Assembly: GCA_947646735.1 (NCBI GenBank)
Contig: CANTFK010000979.1
Location: 124,001-188,000, forward strand
Reading direction: 5' to 3'
Length of the DNA: 64,000 nucleotides
Origin: Peronospora farinosa
Taxonomy: Eukaryota; Oomycota; Peronosporomycetes; Peronosporales; Peronosporaceae
Both the position numbers and the translations under genes were made by a program. Within the stretch, counting starts at the first letter, position 1, and every line of letters starts with the position of its first letter. Below are positions 11,301-24,300 of the stretch, piece after piece. The notes beneath the pieces are model-generated. The model had not been told where the DNA came from, ran no database searches, and saw only the letters and a program-made list of their open reading frames with translations.

Positions 11301-11825
11301 GATCTGAATGCCATTAGGCTGGAGAACAAGAACGTCGAGTCGCCCGAACAAAAGCGAAAAGTGGTGGTCTTTTCGCAATGGACGTCGATGCTGGACATGG
11401 TCTCTCTGCTGCTCTCGCGTCATGGCTTTTCGCACTGCACGTTCAATGGTGGACTAAACCAGGAGGCACGCGAGCGCGTATTGACCAAGTTTGCCAAGGA
11501 CCCGCACATTGAAGTACTGGTCATCAGTCTGAAAGCCGGTGGTGTGGGTCTGAATCTCACATGCGCATCGGTCGTAATCCTGCTTGATCCGTGGTGGAAT
11601 CCTGGAGTAGAGGAGCAGGCCATCGATCGAGTGCACCGTTTGGGTCAGACTCAGGACGTGATAGTGAAACGATACGTGGTGATGGACACAGTCGAAGACA
11701 TGATTTTGCAGCTGCAAGAACGAAAAGAGCAATTGGCAAAGCATGTACTTGTTATTGCCAAGACCCACGATGAACGTCGCAGTGAGCGTCTTCATATCGA
11801 CGACCTGCGCCGTTTTTTCCGGTAA
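8384..11825 (+). CDS. RAD5/HLTF-like SNF2 translocase with RING finger and N-terminal RanBP2 zinc finger
   Basis: Predicted DNA translocase and E3 ubiquitin ligase of the RAD5/HLTF group, which in other eukaryotes promotes PCNA polyubiquitination and fork reversal. Exons are 8384..9130, 9198..9596, 9659..9791 and 9865..11825 (1079 aa). Order: RanBP2-type zinc finger (C8, C11, C22, C25), a CUE/UBA-like helix pair (~residues 75-120), then a HIRAN-like segment (IVRIATMEHLQIGRL to FDLTVFIYVSVKAF, crossing intron 1) similar to plant RAD5A. The SNF2 motor has ILADDMGMG-KT (motif I, K428), ILDEAHSIKN, CLTGTPIQN, FSQWTSMLDM and NLTCASVVILLDPWWNP. The C3HC4 RING (CPICLDPPRNAVLTPCAHIL…CPVC) sits between the motor lobes, as in RAD5. 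Intron 3 splits the Walker lysine loop, and joining restores it exactly. All key residues are intact. Confidence 0.9.
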
Positions 11826-11970
11826 GATGGCTACACTGTAAAATAGTAGTAAATATGACTCAAGTATAGTAGTACTAATATATATCATACCGTTGTATGA
11901 ATACTATTTTGTATCGCTTGTAAAAATTCAAAAATTCATAAAAACCTGTCAAGACCTTTTTCGTATCATA

Positions 11971-13343
11971 ATGTCTCCCGTGCTCACTCGGTCGCGCTCC
12001 AAGGCGTTAAACCAACCGGTTTTCATTGATGACAATTGGAATGACGCGTATATACAGACAAAGGATGAAGAGATTGATGCCATGCTGGCGGCTGATGCGT
12101 TACAGTCTGGATGGGATGAGCTTGAGGAAGAAAATTCAAATGGTACAGACGATCATGCGGCCGATAGTGACGAGGACGCGTGGGATTCGGACTCGGACGA
12201 GTCTGAGGACAATGAAGAAGATTGGCTCGAGCGACCACGTGTAAAGACAGAGCTGAGTTTTACCCAGCAATGGATGGCGGCCGGTGGGTTGCTAGAGAAT
12301 CTCGGCTGGACGTTGGCTGCTGTAAGCGTAGCCCCTTTGCTACTGTACATTTCGTTGCCTCACAGTGACGAGCTGTCGTGGCCTTTACAGAGTCCACGAC
12401 TGGCCGGAATGCTGTCAAAATTGATATTGAATCTGCTGACACTGGCGGCTGTGGCGACGGCGCTGTACGGTGCATCTTGCAGCTTGGAACCATTAACGTT
12501 AAACTCGGTGATCAATTGGAGACAATTGGACATTGAGACGCCTGTAGAGTGTGGAGAGAGACTGCTGTATGAAGGGAAGGCATTTGTGACGGCGGTAATG
12601 GAGACGGTTGTCATTGGATTAAGTCTTGACGCGTCCTCGAGACGGTTGGATGATAATTTGTGGACGCTTATCGCGACCTTGGATGCGCCAGTGGCGAGGC
12701 AATTGGCGGCATTGGTCGCTGCTATTTTGGTGACAGTCACTTGTTTCCACCGTGTTTGGGCTAAAACGCTGGTGCTGGTGACGGCGGCGAGCTATGTGGC
12801 GTTGAATGTGATGACTGAACTGAAGATGCAGCAACAAGCAGCCGTCGAAATTTTTTCTCTCGACCCCACCTTTGCCTTTGTCAACGAGAGCATCCTTGTA
12901 AGTGTTGGCTGGATTGATGGCATTTACCTTGTACTTTCATTGCCAGCTTGCGTCCACTAACTGGTGCTGCGTTTTGTTGTGTGTGGAGACAGGTTGCAAT
13001 TGACGGACAGAATCTCGAACAAGGCGGAACCGTAGCATGGGCACCTTACTGGGGAGGAGTGCAGCAGAAGCAAGCGACATATTGTCCAAAGCGCTATCCA
13101 CAGCAGCTTAGGAACGGTGGCGTGCTCGTGATCTTTGATCACGTCAACGAGTATATTCCGTGTTACCTGAGTGCCAAAGAAACTGCTTCTGCGGTGATTG
13201 CTGACGGCGAGATTCAGCCCTCGGAGGCATTCCAGTGTTTTAGTAGCATCCGGTTGCGTGTCAAGGACCCGAAAAGTGTGCCAGGTTGGTCACTTCATGA
13301 GCACCAGCTGGAGGAAGATCCTATTCAGAAGCAAGAACTGTGA
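11971..13343 (+). CDS. Multi-pass membrane protein with acidic N-terminus, function unknown
   Basis: Not recognised. Exons are 11971..12897 and 12993..13343 (425 aa), split by a 95-bp intron (GTAAGT…GACAG). The N-terminal ~100 residues are very acidic, including DSDEDAWDSDSDESEDNEED. About four hydrophobic helices follow (LGWTLAAVSVAPLLLYISL, LILNLLTLAAVATALYG, LAALVAAILVTVT, LVLVTAASYVALNV). The C-terminal soluble part (VAIDGQNLEQGGTVAWAPYW…GGVLVIFDHV) is beta-rich and may face the lumen. A consensus GTGAGT overlaps the stop region: splicing 13340..13445 would replace the TGA by LLMKN and end at 13461. Either 3' end is possible. Confidence 0.65.
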
Positions 13344-13512
13344 GTTTGTTCGATGCGATTGGCGTTGTCTTGACAATAGTTGGCCATACTTTCCTTGTGA
13401 ACACCATGCAATGACGCTTGCGTTTCCTTTACGTCCGATTTATAGACTTATGAAGAACTAATATACTTAAGGAAACAGCTCCATCGCAGTGCGGCTTGAC
13501 TTGCCAATATAC

Positions 13513-15168
13513 TCAGCGTTTTGATGCGCTGCTTAGATACCGCGAAGCTACATACACGTGTTTGATGCGTTGCGCCTTTCGAGGTGTTGTTCTTAACTCA
13601 ATTGCGTTTGTTTCGCCTGCCTCGAGCTCTCGCTTCACGATCGGCGTTATCTCCATCGTACCAGGTCGACCTTCCTTACTAGCACTCTTCTCTGACGAGC
13701 TACTGCCACCACTGTCATTTCCAGCTTGCCTGACTGGTAATGAAGTCAGAGAAGCAAAACTTTTTGCCTTCCGTGTTGCCATACGCTCCATAGCTAGCTT
13801 CGCCTTTTCATATTCAGCACGGAGTTTTAGATTCTCGGTCTCGAGTTGCTTCTGCGAACCAAGCTGCCGTTTTATTGTCCCAAGTTGTATCCTCATTTTC
13901 TCTAGTGCCGATAGGAGGATGTCGCGCTTGTTGACTTCCTGTACCACAAGCGCCTGGAGCATAGCTGGCTTGACGCTTTGTGTTTCTTGCTCTGCTGTTG
14001 TAACATCACCGTCCTTTGTCTGCAGTAATTGCGCCAGCTCGACGTGGAAAGTCTGCACACGACTCATCTCCTGTTTGTAATTCTCAACCTCTTGCTGTAA
14101 CATTTTTTCTCGGCAGCTCCACGTCTCTTCCTGTGCTTGCAGCATTTCTTGCGACTCCATCACCAGTCGCTGCTGTGTTTCCTCCACTGCCTGCTTCTTC
14201 TTGCTCAATGCCTCCTCCATTGTCTTCTGCATCTGAAGCAATTCTCCTTCAAGTGCCCGCAAACTCTGCTCTTTCATCATCAACACATTGTCTCGTTCCT
14301 CGAGCTCCTTCCGCATGTTTTCATTCTCCGTCTCTGCCTGAATCGCTCTCTGTGTACTCTCCACTGCCACCATCTTGGCCGATTCCAAGTGCACACGCAA
14401 CGTCGCGTGATCTTCCGTCAGTTTAACAAGTCTCTGCTTTGTCGTAGCCTCCATTGCTTTCGTATCACGAAGTTCCGTCTCGACTTTAGCTGCCTCTTTC
14501 TGTCTCGCCGAAATCTCTCCTCTCACTGCTGCTGCTTCTTCCTGAGTCTGTTGTAATAGTTCTTGAAAGTGTCGTACATCTTGTCGTGTCGCTCCTTCCT
14601 GTTCCTTCATCTGTATCTCAAAGTGCTGTCTCATCGTCTCTAATTGTGCTCTCAACTCATAAAGCTCCATCTCTCTCTCTTTCCTCTCCAGTCTCTCGTC
14701 ATCTCTCATCCGTTCCATCTCCTTCTTCTCCTGTATCAGTACATCCACTCGATCTCTCAGCGTCATTTCTCGGCCTGTCACGACCTCCAATTGACGCAAC
14801 AGCTCGTCACCTCGTCGTTTCTCGTCATTAACCTGTTGCTCTGCTATCCTCCGTGCTTCCTCTGCTACCATCGTCTGCTTTTTACTATCACTCCAGGCCT
14901 CATCCAGCTTCATCATTCCTCGCATCGCCTTCTCGTATTTATTCTCTAGCGTCTGCAGTGCCGTCTCTCGCGTCTTGAGCGTCTCTTGTGTCTCGCTCAA
15001 TGCCGTCTGCAATGCAAACGCCTCCGCCTCTAGCTCCACGGCCGTCGTATCACCACCTACACGCTGTCGTAGTCTCTCACGTAAATGTGCCGCTTCAATC
15101 TTTACATCCATAAGCTCACGAGCAACGCGCTCTGCTTCCTGCTGCTGCGATCGTAACCCTCGCTCCAT
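13513..15168 (-). CDS. Long coiled-coil protein
   Basis: Intronless 551-residue protein that is almost entirely heptad-repeat coiled coil (residues ~1-450), rich in Glu, Gln, Arg and Lys; for example ERGLRSQQQEAERVAREL and QRLVMESQEMLQAQEETW. The C-terminal ~80 residues are Ser/Gly-rich and less helical (GNDSGGSSSSEKSASKEGRP). There is no motor head, signal peptide or membrane segment. Such proteins are often cytoskeletal, centrosomal or flagellar scaffolds, but nothing here identifies which. The ATG is preceded by a small inverted repeat. Confidence 0.75.
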   Translation of the reverse strand: MERGLRSQQQEAERVARELMDVKIEAAHLRERLRQRVGGDTTAVELEAEAFALQTALSETQETLKTRETALQTLENKYEKAMRGMMKLDEAWSDSKKQTMVAEEARRIAEQQVNDEKRRGDELLRQLEVVTGREMTLRDRVDVLIQEKKEMERMRDDERLERKEREMELYELRAQLETMRQHFEIQMKEQEGATRQDVRHFQELLQQTQEEAAAVRGEISARQKEAAKVETELRDTKAMEATTKQRLVKLTEDHATLRVHLESAKMVAVESTQRAIQAETENENMRKELEERDNVLMMKEQSLRALEGELLQMQKTMEEALSKKKQAVEETQQRLVMESQEMLQAQEETWSCREKMLQQEVENYKQEMSRVQTFHVELAQLLQTKDGDVTTAEQETQSVKPAMLQALVVQEVNKRDILLSALEKMRIQLGTIKRQLGSQKQLETENLKLRAEYEKAKLAMERMATRKAKSFASLTSLPVRQAGNDSGGSSSSEKSASKEGRPGTMEITPIVKRELEAGETNAIELRTTPRKAQRIKHVYVASRYLSSASKR

Positions 15169-15171
15169 GGT

Positions 15172-15190
15172 GTAACTCGTTATGAGTTAC
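15172..15190. repeat. 7-bp inverted repeat in the 5' leader of the coiled-coil gene
   Basis: GTAACTC and GAGTTAC arms are separated by 5 nt and lie a few bases upstream of the coiled-coil gene's ATG. They could be a hairpin in the mRNA leader or a dimeric protein site. Short enough to be chance. Confidence 0.4.
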
Positions 15191-15331
15191 GATATACCCT
15201 TTTCATATCGGTTTAAACAGGTACTAACATGGCTACAAAAAAGGCAACTTGCACGGATGGATACATACATGTATTAGTGATAGTTAGTTACCCTAGCTAG
15301 AAGCCTCCAACTACTAAGCAATGACCTCTGA

Positions 15332-18300
15332 TTACGATGGAGTGATGTTGGAACTGTTCTTGGTAGGCTGACGTGTAGTAGACATTCGCTTCGTACCACG
15401 GGGTGATATGATCTCCGTTGTGATCACAGTCAAGTCGTCTTCAATGGCAATCTTCCGCGTCGTGGTTGAGCCGGTAGGGACGGGCAATGATGAGTACGAC
15501 GTCGTCGTTGTCGCATCTGCGCTGCTCAACGGCTTGGTCACTTTGCCCATTTCTGGCGACGAGTACGCCGTGATCTTCAGGTCTTTTGTCGCGTTGCTTG
15601 ACGGCAACGACTCAAATTGCGCTGCGGAGCGCATCGACATTCTGAGTGGCGATTTTGCCGGAGACCCCTGAGCGAATCGGTGTGTCAGTCGACGTCGAGG
15701 AGGTGAGTACGCCATACTCAGTCTGGCTGTATCACTGCTACGCGCAGGACTACTAATTGGTGTGTTAGTCCGTGACGGGCGTCCGGCACCGGGAGCCCCT
15801 GTAACGAGTACCATATCGTCGGCGAACTTCAACATTCCAGAGAACATGCGGCTCCGACGCAACTGACGTTGATTGTTGAAACCTTGAATCATGGTGACCT
15901 GGTGGTACTTCTGCTGCTCTTCAGTCAGGTTAAGCAAGTAGTCGGACACATTCACACCTGGAGCACATACGAAGCCGAGTTCCTGGAAATATATGACCAG
16001 AGCTTCACCAGTGCCGTGGAATAGCACTTCACCATTCTCCAGAATCAAAACATCTTCGTAGTACGCACACTTTTTCGGCACAACCTGAAGCGCCGACAGC
16101 ACGAACTCGACTTCGGCCATCCGAGCACCATCGGGACCAGTGCGGGTTCGGCACACCTCGTCTATCAGTAGCGTCCGCTGGAACGCTCCTACACCGAGGC
16201 CTAGCTGTTGCACAGCGACACCAGGGTAGTGAAAGGACAGAGAGCGCGCAATAGTCCATGTGATTCGCTTTTCTTCGTAAGTGCCCGTGTTGAAGAATCC
16301 ATCCTCGAAGCGAACAAAGTTTTGGTCGCAAAAGTCACGAGCAAAGATCAGCAGTTCCTTCCTCGGCGTGGTTTTCGACAAATTTCGTCCACGACGCTGC
16401 ACATAGGACACAAACTCAGGAAGCCAAGTCTTCACGAGACGGCGCCGCTTCATCTGCGACCAAGCAGAATCTTTGCCTGTTCTTTGGGCGGATACTCCAG
16501 TGGCCATTTTCTCCCAGTTTGACTCAGTCGCATTACACTTGCCACCTTCCGTACCTTTATTACCACCAGCGCGAATGACATTAACAACACCTTCATCTTC
16601 TTCTTCGCGCGTCTCCATCTCCACAGATGTGCTCGTCTCACCTGTCACCGTCTGCGTCTCCGTCGTTGTCTGAACCTCGATCATACGCTTTACTAGACCG
16701 CGAGTAGTGGTCACCTTGCGGATCGTCGTACGAACCGTCTTGGTGATAATGCTTCCGTTCGCTCCCGTCGTGCGGAACACCTCGGTCTTCACCGTGGCGC
16801 GAGCAGAGCCGTCCTCATCCATCTCTTCCGTCGTAGTAGAGCTAACAAGAGTCGCGTCTGACACGGACGTCCTCGAAGTCGTGGCGCTACTGTCCTCGAT
16901 CTCCTCGCGCGTCTCCATCTCCACAGATGTGCTCGTCTCACCTGTCACCGTCTGCGTCTCCGTCGTTGTCTGAACCTCGATCATACGCTTTACTAGACCG
17001 CGAGTAGTGGTCACCTTGCGGATCGTCGTACGAACCGTCTTGGTGATAATGCTTCCGTTCGCTCCCGTCGTGCGGAACACCTCGGTCTTCACCGTGGCGC
17101 CAGCAGAGCCGTCCTCATCTATCTCTTCCGTCGTAGTAGAGCTAACAAGAGTCGCGTCTGACACGGACGTCCTCGAAGTCGTGGCGCTACTGTCCTCGAT
17201 CTCCTCGCGCGTCTCCATCTCCACAGATGTGCTCGTCTCACCTGTCACCGTCTGCGTCTCCGTCGTTGTCTGAACCTCGATCATACGCTTTACTAGACCG
17301 CGAGTAGTGGTCACCTTGCGGATCGTCGTACGAACCGTCTTGGTGATAATGCTTCCGTTCGCTCCCGTCGTGCGGAACACCTCGGTCTTCACCGTGGCGC
17401 CAGCAGAGCCGTCCTCATCCATCTCTTCCGTCGTAGTAGAGCTAACAAGAGTCGCGTCTGACACGGACGTCCTCGAAGTCGTGGCGCTACTGTCCTCGAT
17501 CTCCTCGCGCGTCTCCATCTCCACAGATGTGCTCGTCTCACCTGTCACCGTCTGCGTCTCCGTCGTTGTCTGAACCTCGATCATACGCTTTACTAGACCG
17601 CGAGTAGTGGTCACCTTGCGGATCGTCGTACGAACCGTCTTGGTGATAATGCTTCCGTTCGCTCCCGTCGTGCGGAACACCTCGGTCTTCACCGTGGCGC
17701 CAGCAGAGCCGTCCTCATCCATCTCTTCCGTCGTAGTAGAGCTAACAAGAGTCGCGTCTGACACGGACGTCCTCGAAGTCGTGGCGCTACTGTCCTCGAT
17801 CTCCTCGCGCGTCTCCATCTCCACAGATGTGCTCGTCTCACCTGTCACCGTCTGCGTCTCCGTCGTTGTCTGAACCTCGATCATACGCTTTACTAGACCG
17901 CGAGTAGTGGTCACCTTGCGGATCGTCGTACGAACCGTCTTGGTGATAATGCTTCCGTTCGCTCCCGTCGTGCGGAACACCTCGGTCTTCACCGTGGCGC
18001 CAGCAGAGCCGTCCTCATCCATCTCTTCCGTCGTAGTAGAGCTAACAAGAGTCGCGTCTGACACGGACGTCCTCGAAGTCGTGGCGCTACTGTCCTCGAT
18101 CTCCTCGCGCGTCTCCATCTCCACAGATGTGCTCGTCTCACCTGTCACCGTCTGCGTCTCCGTCGTTGTCTGAACCTCGATCATACGCTTTACTAGACCG
18201 CGAGTAGTGGTCACCTTGCGGATCGTCGTACGAACCGTCTTGGTGATAATGCTTCCGTTCGCTCCCGTCGTGCGGAACACCTCGGTCTTCACCGTGGCGC

Positions 18301-21300
18301 CAGCAGAGCCGTCCTCATCTATCTCTTCCGTCGTAGTAGAGCTAACAAGAGTCGCGTCTGACACGGACGTCCTCGAAGTCGTGGCGCTACTGTCCTCGAT
18401 CTCCTCGCGCGTCTCCATCTCCACAGATGTGCTCGTCTCACCTGTCACCGTCTGCGTCTCCGTCGTTGTCTGAACCTCGATCATACGCTTTACTAGACCG
18501 CGAGTAGTGGTCACCTTGCGGATCGTCGTACGAACCGTCTTGGTGATAATGCTTCCGTTCGCTCCCGTCGTGCGGAACACCTCGGTCTTCACCGTGGCGC
18601 CAGCAGAGCCGTCCTCATCTATCTCTTCCGTCGTAGTAGAGCTAACAAGAGTCGCGTCTGACACGGACGTCCTCGAAGTCGTGGCGCTACTGTCCTCGAT
18701 CTCCTCGCGCGTCTCCATCTCCACAGATGTGCTCGTCTCACCTGTCACCGTCTGCGTCTCCGTCGTTGTCTGAACCTCGATCATACGCTTTACTAGACCG
18801 CGAGTAGTGGTCACCTTGCGGATCGTCGTACGAACCGTCTTGGTGATAATGCTTCCGTTCGCTCCCGTCGTGCGGAACACCTCGGTCTTCACCGTGGCGC
18901 GAGCAGAGCCGTCCTCATCCATCTCTTCCGTCGTAGTAGAGCTAACAAGAGTCGCGTCTGACACGGACGTCCTCGAAGTCGTGGCGCTACTGTCCTCGAT
19001 CTCCTCGCGCGTCTCCATCTCCACAGATGTGCTCGTCTCACCTGTCACCGTCTGCGTCTCCGTCGTTGTCTGAACCTCGATCATACGCTTTACTAGACCG
19101 CGAGTAGTGGTCACCTTGCGGATCGTCGTACGAACCGTCTTGGTGATAATGCTTCCGTTCGCTCCCGTCGTGCGGAACACCTCGGTCTTCACCGTGGCGC
19201 CAGCAGAGCCGTCCTCATCCATCTCTTCCGTCGTAGTAGAGCTAACAAGAGTCGCGTCTGACACGGACGTCCTCGAAGTCGTGGCGCTACTGTCCTCGAT
19301 CTCCTCGCGCGTCTCCATCTCCACAGATGTGCTCGTCTCACCTGTCACCGTCTGCGTCTCCGTCGTTGTCTGAACCTCGATCATACGCTTTACTAGACCG
19401 CGAGTAGTGGTCACCTTGCGGATCGTCGTACGAACCGTCTTGGTGATAATGCTTCCGTTCGCTCCCGTCGTGCGGAACACCTCGGTCTTCACCGTGGCGC
19501 CAGCAGAGCCGTCCTCATCTATCTCTTCCGTCGTAGTAGAGCTAACAAGAGTCGCGTCTGACACGGACGTCCTCGAAGTCGTGGCGCTACTGTCCTCGAT
19601 CTCCTCGCGCGTCTCCATCTCCACAGATGTGCTCGTCTCACCTGTCACCGTCTGCGTCTCCGTCGTTGTCTGAACCTCGATCATACGCTTTACTAGACCG
19701 CGAGTAGTGGTCACCTTGCGGATCGTCGTACGAACCGTCTTGGTGATAATGCTTCCGTTCGCTCCCGTCGTGCGGAACACCTCGGTCTTCACCGTGGCGC
19801 CAGCAGAGCCGTCCTCATCTATCTCTTCCGTCGTAGTAGAGCTAACAAGAGTCGCGTCTGACACGGACGTCCTCGAAGTCGTGGCGCTACTGTCCTCGAT
19901 CTCCTCGCGCGTCTCCATCTCCACAGATGTGCTCGTCTCACCTGTCACCGTCTGCGTCTCCGTCGTTGTCTGAACCTCGATCATACGCTTTACTAGACCG
20001 CGAGTAGTGGTCACCTTGCGGATCGTCGTACGAACCGTCTTGGTGATAATGCTTCCGTTCGCTCCCGTCGTGCGGAACACCTCGGTCTTCACCGTGGCGC
20101 CAGCAGAGCCGTCCTCATCCATCTCTTCCGTCGTAGTAGAGCTAACAAGAGTCGCGTCTGACACGGACGTCCTCGAAGTCGTGGCGCTACTGTCCTCGAT
20201 CTCCTCGCGCGTCTCCATCTCCACAGATGTGCTCGTCTCATCTGTCACTTCCTCAGTCACAATAATTCTCTCAGTAGCCACTTCCGTCGTCTCTTCGAGC
20301 TTCACTTCCGTGATATCGAACGTCTCGGTGGTCACTTCCGTCACCTCGGTCGTCTCCTCCGTAGTAGCTGGCACTTCCTCGGTCACTACAACCGTCTCAG
20401 TAGTCACTTCCGTCACCTCCGTGGTCTCGTCCTCGGTCGTGCCCGCAGTCGGCTTGCGCTTCGGCTTGCGGTTTTTCTTCGACTTGGGCTTCTTGCCCTC
20501 CTTCACATCGGTCTCGTCCACGGTTTCCTCGGTCGTCTCGGTGGTGGTCACTTCCGTCACTTCGATCACTTCCGTCGTCTCTTCGGGTTTCACTTCCGTG
20601 ATATCGAACGTCTCGGTGGTCACTTCCGTCACCTCGGTCGTCTCCTCCCTAGTGGCTGGCACTTCCTCGGTCACTACAACCGTCTCAGTAGTTACTTCCG
20701 TCACCTCCGTCACCTCCGTGGTCTCGTCCTCGGTCGTGCCCGCAGTCGGCTTGTGCTTCGGCTTGCGGTTTTTCTTCGACTTGGGCTTCTTGCCCTCCTT
20801 CACATCGGTCTCGTCCACGGTTTCCTCGGTCGTCTCGGTAGTAGTCACTTCCGTCACTTCGATCACTTCCGTCGTCTCTTCGGGTTTCACTTCCGTGATA
20901 TCGAACGTCTCGGTGGTCACTTCCGTCACCTCGGTCGTCTCCTCCGTAGTAGCTGGCACTTCCTCGGTCACTACAACCGTCTCAGTAGTTACTTCCGTCA
21001 CCTCCGTCACCTCCGTGGTCTCGTCCTCGATCGTGCCCGCAGTCGGCTTGCGCTTCGGCTTGCGGTTTTTCTTCGACTTGGGCTTCTTGCCCTCCTTCAC
21101 ATCGGTCTCGTCCACGGTTTCCTCGGTCGTCTCGGTGGTGGTCACTTCCGTCACTTCGATCACTTCCGTCGTCTCTTCGGGTTTCACTTCCGTGATATCG
21201 AACGTCTCGGTGGTCACTTCCGTCACCTCGGTCGTCTCCTCCGTAGTAGCTGGTACTTCCTCGGTCACTACAACCGTCTCAGTAGTCACTTCCGTCACCT

Positions 21301-24300
21301 CCGTGGTCTCGTCCTCGGTCGTGCCCGCAGTCGGCTTGCGCTTCGGCTTGCGGTTTTTCTTCGACTTGGGCTTCTTGCCCTCCTTCACATCGGTCTCGTC
21401 CACGGTTTCCTCGGTCACTACAACCGTCTCAGTAGTTACTTCCGTCACCTCCGTCACCTCCGTGGTCTCGTCCTCGGTCGTGCCCGCAGTCGGCTTGCGC
21501 TTCGGCTTGCGGTTTTCTTCGACTTGGGCTTCTTGCCCTCCTTCACATGGTCTCGTCCACGGTTTCCTCGGTCACTACAACCGTCTCAGTAGTTACTTCC
21601 GTCACCTCCGTCACCTCCGTGGTCTCGTCCTCGGTCGTGCCCGCAGTCGGGTTGCGCTTCGGCTTGCGGTTTTTCTTCGACTTGGGCTTCTTGCCCTCCT
21701 TCACATCGGTCTCGTCCACGGTTTCCTCGGTCGTCTCGGTGGTGGTCACTTCCGTCACTTCGATCACTTCCGTCGTCTCTTCGGGTTTCACTTCCGTGAT
21801 ATCGAACGTCTCGGTGGTCACTTCCGTCACCTCGGTCGTCTCCTCCGTAGTAGCTGGCACTTCCTCGGTCACTACAACCGTCTCAGTAGTTACTTCCGTC
21901 ACTTCCGTCACCTCCGTGGTCTCGTCCTCGGTCGTGCCCGCAGTCGGCTTGCGCTTCGGCTTGCGGTTTTTCTTCGACTTGGGCTTCTTGCCCTCCTTCA
22001 CATCGGTCTCGTCCACGGTTTCCTCGGTCGTCTCGGTGGTGGTCACTTCCGTGATATCGAACGTCTCGGTGGTCACTTCCGTCACCTCGGTCGTCTCCTC
22101 CGTAGTAGCTGGCACTTCCTCGGTCACTACAACCGTCTCAGTAGTCACTTCCGTCACCTCCGTCACCTCCGTGGTCTCGTCCTCGGTCGTGCCCGCAGTC
22201 GGCTTGCGCTTCGGCTTGCGGTTCTTCTTCGACTTGGGCTTCTTGCCCTCCTTCACATCGGTCTCGTCCACGGTTTCCTCGGTCGTCTCGGTGGTGGTCA
22301 CTCCGTCACTTCGATCACTTCCGTCGTCTCTTCGGGTTTCACTTCCGTGATATCGAACGTCTCGGTGGTCACTTCCGTCACCTCGGTCGTCTCCTCCGTA
22401 GTAGCTGGCACTTCCTCGGTCACTACAACCGTCTCAGTAGTCACTTCCGTCACCTCCGTGGTCTCGTCCTCGGTCGTGCCCGCAGTCGGCTTGCGCTTCG
22501 GCTTGCGGTTTTTCTTCGACTTGGGCTTCTTGCCCTCCTTCACATCGGTCTCGTCCACGGTTTCCTCGGTCGTCTCGGTGGTGGTCACTTCCGTGATATC
22601 GAACGTCTCGGTGGTCACTTCCGTCACCTCGGTCGTCTCCTCCGTAGTAGCTGGCACTTCCTCGGTCACTACAACCGTCTCAGTAGTTACTTCCGTCACC
22701 TCCGTCACCTCCGTGGTCTCGTCCTCGGTCGTGCCCGCAGTCGGCTTGCGCTTCGGCTTGCGGTTCTTCTTCGACTTGGGCTTCTTGCCCTCCTTCACAT
22801 CGGTCTCGTCCACGGTTTCCTCGGTCGTCTCGGTGGTGGTCACTTCCGTCACTTCGATCACTTCCGTCGTCTCTTCGGGTTTCACTTCCGTGATATCGAA
22901 CGTCTCGGTGGTCACTTCCGTCACCTCGGTCGTCTCCTCCGTAGTAGCTGGCACTTCCTCGGTCACTACAACCGTCTCAGTAGTTACGTCACTTCCGTCA
23001 CCTCCGTGGTCTCGTCCTCGGTCGTGCCCGCAGTCGGCTTGCGCTTCGGCTTGCGGTTTTTCTTCGACTTGGGCTTCTTGCCCTCCTTCACATCGGTCTC
23101 GTCCACGGTTTCCTCGGTCGTCTCGGTAGTAGTCACTTCCGTCACTTCGATCACTTCCGTCGTCTCTTCGGGTTTCACTTCCGTGATATCGAACGTCTCG
23201 GTGGTCACTTCCGTCACCTCGGTCGTCTCCTCCGTAGTAGCTGGCACTTCCTCGGTCACTACAACCGTCTCAGTAGTCACTTCCGTCACCTCCGTGGTCT
23301 CGTCCTCGGTCGTGCCCGCAGTCGGCTTGCGCTTCGGCTTGCGGTTTTTCTTCGACTTGGGCTTCTTGCCCTCCTTCACATCGGTCTCGTCCACGGTTTC
23401 CTCGGTCGTCTCGGTGGTGGTCACTTCCGTCACTTCGATCACTTCCGTCGTCTCTTCGGGTTTCACTTCCGTGATATCGAACGTCTCGGTGGTCACTTCC
23501 GTCACCTCGGTCGTCTCCTCCGTAGTAGCTGGCACTTCCTCGGTCACTACAACCGTCTCAGTAGTTACTTCGTCACCTCCGTCACCTCCGTGGTCTCGTC
23601 CTCGGTCGTGCCCGCAGTCGGCTTGCGCTTCGGCTTGCGGTTTTTCTTCGACTTGGGCTTCTTGCCCTCCTTCACATCGGTCTCGTCCACGGTTTCCTCG
23701 GTCGTCTCGGTGGTGGTCACTCCGTCACTTCGATCACTTCCGTCGTCTCTTCGGGTTTCACTTCCGTGATATCGAACGTCTCGGTGGTCACTTCCGTCAC
23801 CTCGGTCGTCTCCTCCGTAGTGGCTGGCACTTCCTCGGTCACTACAACCGTCTCAGTAGTTACTTCCGTCACCTCCGTCACCTCCGTGGTCTCGTCCTCG
23901 GTCGTGCCCGCAGTCGGCTTGCGCTTCGGCTTGCGGTTTTTCTTCGACTTGGGCTTCTTGCCCTCCTTCACATCGGTCTCGTCCACGGTTTCCTCGGTCG
24001 TCTCGGTGGTGGTCACCTCCGTCACTTCGATCACTTCCGTCGTCTCTTCGGGTTTCACTTCCGTGATATCGAACGTCTCGGTGGTCACTTCCGTCACCTC
24101 GGTCGTCTCCTCCGTAGTGGCTGGCACTTCCTCGGTCACTACAACCGTCTCAGTAGTCACTTCCGTCACCTCCGTGGTCTCGTCCTCGATCGTGCCCGCA
24201 GTCGGCTTGCGCTTCGGCTTGCGGTTTTTCTTCGACTTGGGCTTCTTGCCCTCCTTCACATCGGTCTCGTCCACGGTTTCCTCGGTCGTCTCGGTGGTGG

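Noticed and set aside
15780..15860. GAPGAGRPS in the tail after module 2, resembling a Walker A (GxxGxGK[ST])
   Set aside because: The essential Lys is replaced by Arg-Pro, it lies after the NBD tail rather than before it, and the matching place after module 1 (MSGSPIVDG) is not Walker-like. Probably chance or a linker.
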